From assembly GCA_964020085.1 (NCBI GenBank), contig OZ026608.1, positions 8,519,679 to 8,583,678 on the forward strand: a DNA stretch of 64,000 nucleotides, given 5' to 3'. This document shows, piece after piece, positions 60,936-64,000 of the stretch. The notes beneath the pieces were generated by a model. It ran no database searches. It was not told the DNA's origin and was given only the letters and a program-made list of their open reading frames with translations. Positions within the stretch are counted from its first letter, which is position 1; each line of letters begins with the position of its first letter. The position numbers and the translations under genes are program-made. The stretch comes from Micromussa lordhowensis (lineage: Eukaryota > Cnidaria > Anthozoa > Scleractinia > Lobophylliidae).

Positions 60936-61155
60936 GCCCCGTCCACGATCATCGTAACTACATCGTTTTCGAAAAGCTCCGTTTTCAAAACGTTTTCCGT
61001 CCACACGAAAACGAAAAGTCAACGTTTTCAACTTCCTCCGGTTTGAAGAGCGTTTTCGAAAAGCTCCGTTTTCGTGACGGATTAGTGTGGATGGTCGGCC
61101 TAACCGCAGAAAGAAAGCTGCGTTCAAATTTCACCGGCCTAGTGTGGACGCTACC
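60936..61155. repeat. hAT-like MITE (copy a)
   Basis: ggccccgtccacgatcatcg at the left and ggcctagtgtggacgctacc at the right are partly inverted. Internal repeats cgttttcgaaaagctccgtt occur twice. It is related to 62166-62525 and 57855-58035. Confidence 0.6.
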
Positions 61156-61500
61156 TCAGATCTAGAGACATTATTTTTATCGAGTATTAATTTCTGTGGC
61201 TAAACGACAATGAGAATGCGTTTCAACTGGAAGGGAGAAATAAGAATTGTTTTTTTTTCGTTGTATTTATTTAATCTTTTAGCTAAACACAAATTGGTGA
61301 TGCGCTCAGAAAATGTACCATACCTAGTGCTAATAACAAAATATACGGTTCTCAAGGTTTGAGAATTGGTTAGGTTAGAATTACACAAAATGGTTTTACA
61401 AATCATACAAATATCGCGCTGGCATTCAAACAGAGAGAAGTCAAGGACACTAAATTCTTCTTTTCTTCTTTCTTGTAAGTCACAGTTGGAGTTGTAGTTC

Positions 61501-62879
61501 TCAGATTTCAGGCCACTGGTCTTCCTTGGAGACTTCTAAAATAAAGCATATGCAAGCCAAAATCAATAACAACAATAAAACAACAACAACAGTTTTGCTT
61601 TTGGTCAAGAAAAGGTTCTTCAAAACTGTGGATATTAAGTGAAATTTGATGTGAAATAGGGGGCTTTTATACGTGAAACAATCTCTGATAAATTCTTCCT
61701 CTTTAAGGTGTGGGGGGAGCAACAAGAGCAAATTTAAAATAACGCCTTTCAATTTCTTTGGATAATTATCTGAACTAGTATAAAAAAGAGTTACTTTAAT
61801 GTAACGCCTCCAAAGGTAAATGAATATATTTTACGAGTATGTAAGTGTGGGTGTGTAAAAAAAGAAAAAATGTAAGTGATGTAAATGTAGCAATGCAAGT
61901 AATACAAGTATCGCATTGTAAGTGGTGAAGAACAGCAATATAAGTATTGTACTTATTGTATTGTAAGAGTAATGTAAGTACTGTAACGTAGTGTAAGTAG
62001 AGTAGTATTCCATGTAAGAATCTTAATGTAGGTAATATAAATATGGCATTGTAAGTAGTGTTTTTTTGTGTGGCATTAAAACAAAGAAAAGAAAAAGGAA
62101 AAAAAAGGTTCAGAATCAAATAAAGTATTTGCTTGCATAAAGTTCAAAGACAATCATGTACGATTAGGCCCCATCCACACCGAGCCGGAGGAATTTGAAA
62201 ACGGAGTTTCACTCTGAGAACGCATCAAAAATTTTCCTTCCACACTAGGCCGGAGGAATTTGAAAACGCAACAATCACCGGTCATTTTGGATTTGTGTTT
62301 CAAGAAACCTCGGTCAGGGAAATCACATGATTATCGTGAAGGCTTAATTTTCGAAAAGCTTCTTTTTCAAAATGTTTTCCGTCCACACGAGAACGAAAAG
62401 CCGACGTTTTAAACTTCCTCCGGTTTGAAAAGCGTTTTCGACGTTTTCAACTTTCTCCGCTTTGAAGAGCGTTTTCGAAAAGCACCGTTTTCGTTACGGA
62501 TTGGTGTGGACGGTAGGCCTTACCTCAGAAATAAAGCAGCCGATGTAGTTTAGACGCTGCCAAAGGCATCTTTTCACAGTAACCAGTAAACATTGCTACG
62601 GAGCTCAAAAATTCTCATACTAAAATGATATGCATTAAATGAAGATAATATACCTTTCCGTTCTTTTCCAAGAGGCTTTGCGTGCCTGTAACTTTTCCTT
62701 CCGTAATAAACCGGTTTTACTTGTTCGTATTGTGCAGGTTTAAGCTGGAACTGTTTTTTAGCGCTGTTTCGGCCCATCATAATTTTGTCTCTCCCTGCTC
62801 TAAGTAAAGAAAAGGAACTTCCAAAAAGCGATCCAGTTATTAAAACAACAAGAAACGCTGTAAGCAAAGTCTTCTTCAT
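61501..62879 (-). CDS. Secreted peptide precursor, paralogue E (longest)
   Basis: The CDS joins 62879-62654 and, less certainly, 61535-61501 (86 aa). The ATG at 62879 matches the start of the other paralogues. Signal peptide residues 1-24 (core LLTAFLVVLITGSLFG), then LLRAGRDKIMMGRN and an enlarged basic region (KKQFQLKPAQYEQVKPVYYG then RKSYRHAKPLGKERK). GRK and GK(E)R could be amidation and cleavage signals. Donor GTATAT is phase 1, as in the family. The acceptor CTTTATTTTAG gives tail EVSKEDQWPEI; another acceptor nearby cannot be excluded. Exon 2 starts at 62906 after CTCTTTTTAAAG. Poly(A) signal at 61271-61266. There is no cysteine. Function unknown. Confidence 0.7.
61800..62060. repeat. 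Degenerate GTAA-rich tandem repeat
   Basis: The motif (a)tgtaagta(a/t) recurs irregularly about 15 times (gtaatgtaagtactgtaacg and similar). The long minus-strand Leu/Thr-rich open frame is a product of this composition. Confidence 0.7.
62166..62525. mobile_element. hAT-like MITE (copy b) in intron-2 region of gene E
   Basis: Left end aggccccatccacaccgagc and right end (reverse complement aaggcctaccgtccacacc) are inverted. Internal sequence repeats gccggaggaatttgaaaacg and cgttttcgaaaag. It lies in the intron between the two coding exons of gene E. Confidence 0.65.
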
Positions 62880-63056
62880 TGTCAACTGTTGATGTCGATG
62901 TTTGACCTTTAAAAAGAGAAAAAAAGCGTATTAGCTCACAAAATTTATTAACGGGGATAAATCATTTGTTAGAGTTCGTTTAACATTATTTAGAATTCAA
63001 ACTGAATTCAAACTGAAGCTCCTCGAAATAAATAATTTGAAAACACCTCAACGCAC

Positions 63057-63154
63057 CTGTGATATACTATGTAACGTAGTTTCTGAGTTGCCGTGAATGA
63101 GACAGAACAAAGATATAGAACTGTTTTCACAAAAATCTTTCCAGCATATTTATA
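63057..63154 (-). promoter_or_regulatory. Promoter and non-coding exon 1 of peptide gene E
   Basis: On the minus strand TATAAATA (63154-63147) precedes a non-coding exon ending TATATCACAG at donor GTGCGT (exon end 63057). The acceptor at 62907 leaves an intron of only 150 nt, the shortest in the family. The upstream TTATC-type box is less clear here. Confidence 0.6.
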
Positions 63155-63159
63155 CACTT

Positions 63160-64000
63160 TTCTAATGTTATCAATCAATAGACTATTTTCTAAATACTGA
63201 CGCCTTTTAATAATTAATTTAGCAAATGATAATAGCGGAGTGACTGCGATACCAAAGTTATTGCATACCGTTAAACGTGCGATCGATGATACGTTTACTT
63301 TAGATGGGCAGCTAACCTCTTGTTTCTTTTGCTATTTATTCACTGTTTATTTCAGTTTTTCAGTTACTCGTTCTCCCTCCCAAAAATCGTCTCTTTCCTC
63401 CAAACGTGACTCAGTCTCCTTTAATTACTGTTATGTGTAGAAATTACACCCATTCTGGTGTTTTATAAAGTATCAAAACGTTATAAAGCTTTCAGCGCGA
63501 GAGTGAAATTGAGTACTTAAGACTAGGCACGTGCCTTACTGCGCGTTTGGATCTGATAACACGTCAACGGGTCTGTTCTCAAATTATTTAATAGTTGCTA
63601 TTACTACAGCACTCCTTATAATTTGCCTGTTATTAGATTGTTTATGAATAAACAGATAATGAGTCCTTAACCAATGAAACTTTAGTAAGATAAATAGTGT
63701 ATTACAATGATTCGGCTTTCGTCATTTCCATTTTGTTTGGCGTGAATATACTCACGTATAACTTTCTTAATTTATTAGCTATAAGTTAGTGATGGACTAC
63801 AATCTTTTTCTTATAAGAATATGTTTTATACGAATATCGAGGCTGAAATTTGCTAAATTTTAAGAATATTTTATGAATGAACAGGAGGCTGAGATTTTCA
63901 AAGGAATATAATTTTTGTGTTAAAAAATTGTATTCATACGCTGGCTCCAAAAAATTACTTTAAAATCATTGGCACACCGAATACATTCGAAAACAGATAT
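63160..64000. other. AT-rich DNA upstream of gene E
   Basis: No gene was recognised up to the window edge; presumably 5' flank of gene E. Confidence 0.4.

Noticed and set aside
61796..62119. 107-codon minus-strand open frame rich in Leu, Thr and Tyr
   Set aside because: It lies over a GTAA-rich degenerate repeat and has no domain or splice context.

Overview
The window looks like nuclear DNA of a cnidarian, most likely a hexacoral (coral or sea anemone). It is AT-rich and intron-rich, with very small exons, AATAAA poly(A) signals, many MITE and fold-back elements, a tRNA-derived SINE, a Crypton-type recombinase relic and a ShK/aurelin-like cysteine-rich peptide gene. There are no prokaryotic features, rRNA genes or CRISPR arrays. 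The species cannot be fixed from the sequence alone.

The main content is a dispersed tandem family of five paralogous genes for short secreted peptide precursors that I do not recognise as a named family. They are peptide genes A (minus, CDS 25425-26552), B (minus, 35144-35901), C (minus, 45372-46664), D (plus, 57558-58163) and E (minus, 61501-62879). All have the same plan: a TATA-type promoter, a non-coding first exon ending in a GT donor, and a second exon whose 24-codon signal sequence is followed at once by (L/I)(L/I)R(A/G)GR(D/N). A phase-1 intron then leads to a tiny charged terminal exon. In B, C and D the coding part of exon 2 is exactly 178 nt. A similar TATA plus non-coding exon unit at about 3.54-3.63 kb (minus) suggests a sixth copy whose coding part would lie left of the window or has been lost.

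Region by region. 0-1.3 kb: a fold-back and a 1,062-bp Mutator-like non-autonomous element with 67-bp terminal repeats and a 9-bp target duplication. 3.5-3.7 kb: the orphan promoter. 8.9-9.5 kb: a non-LTR retrotransposon 3' fragment. 10.27-16.2 kb: a three-exon ShK/aurelin-like peptide gene whose stop codon is followed, in the next exon and in the same frame, by a lysine-rich open tail. 16.6-18.5 kb: a broken Crypton tyrosine recombinase between short inverted repeats. 20.8-26 kb: a tandem duplication (period 2,220 bp) that copied the last exon of gene A; each copy carries a different insertion. 26-64 kb: genes A to E separated by TE-rich intergenic DNA and introns.

How the genes relate: the five paralogues probably yield secreted peptides under a shared type of promoter, possibly in the same cell type. 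The ShK-like gene is a separate secreted cysteine-rich peptide of toxin or antimicrobial type. Any functional link between them is inference from proximity only.
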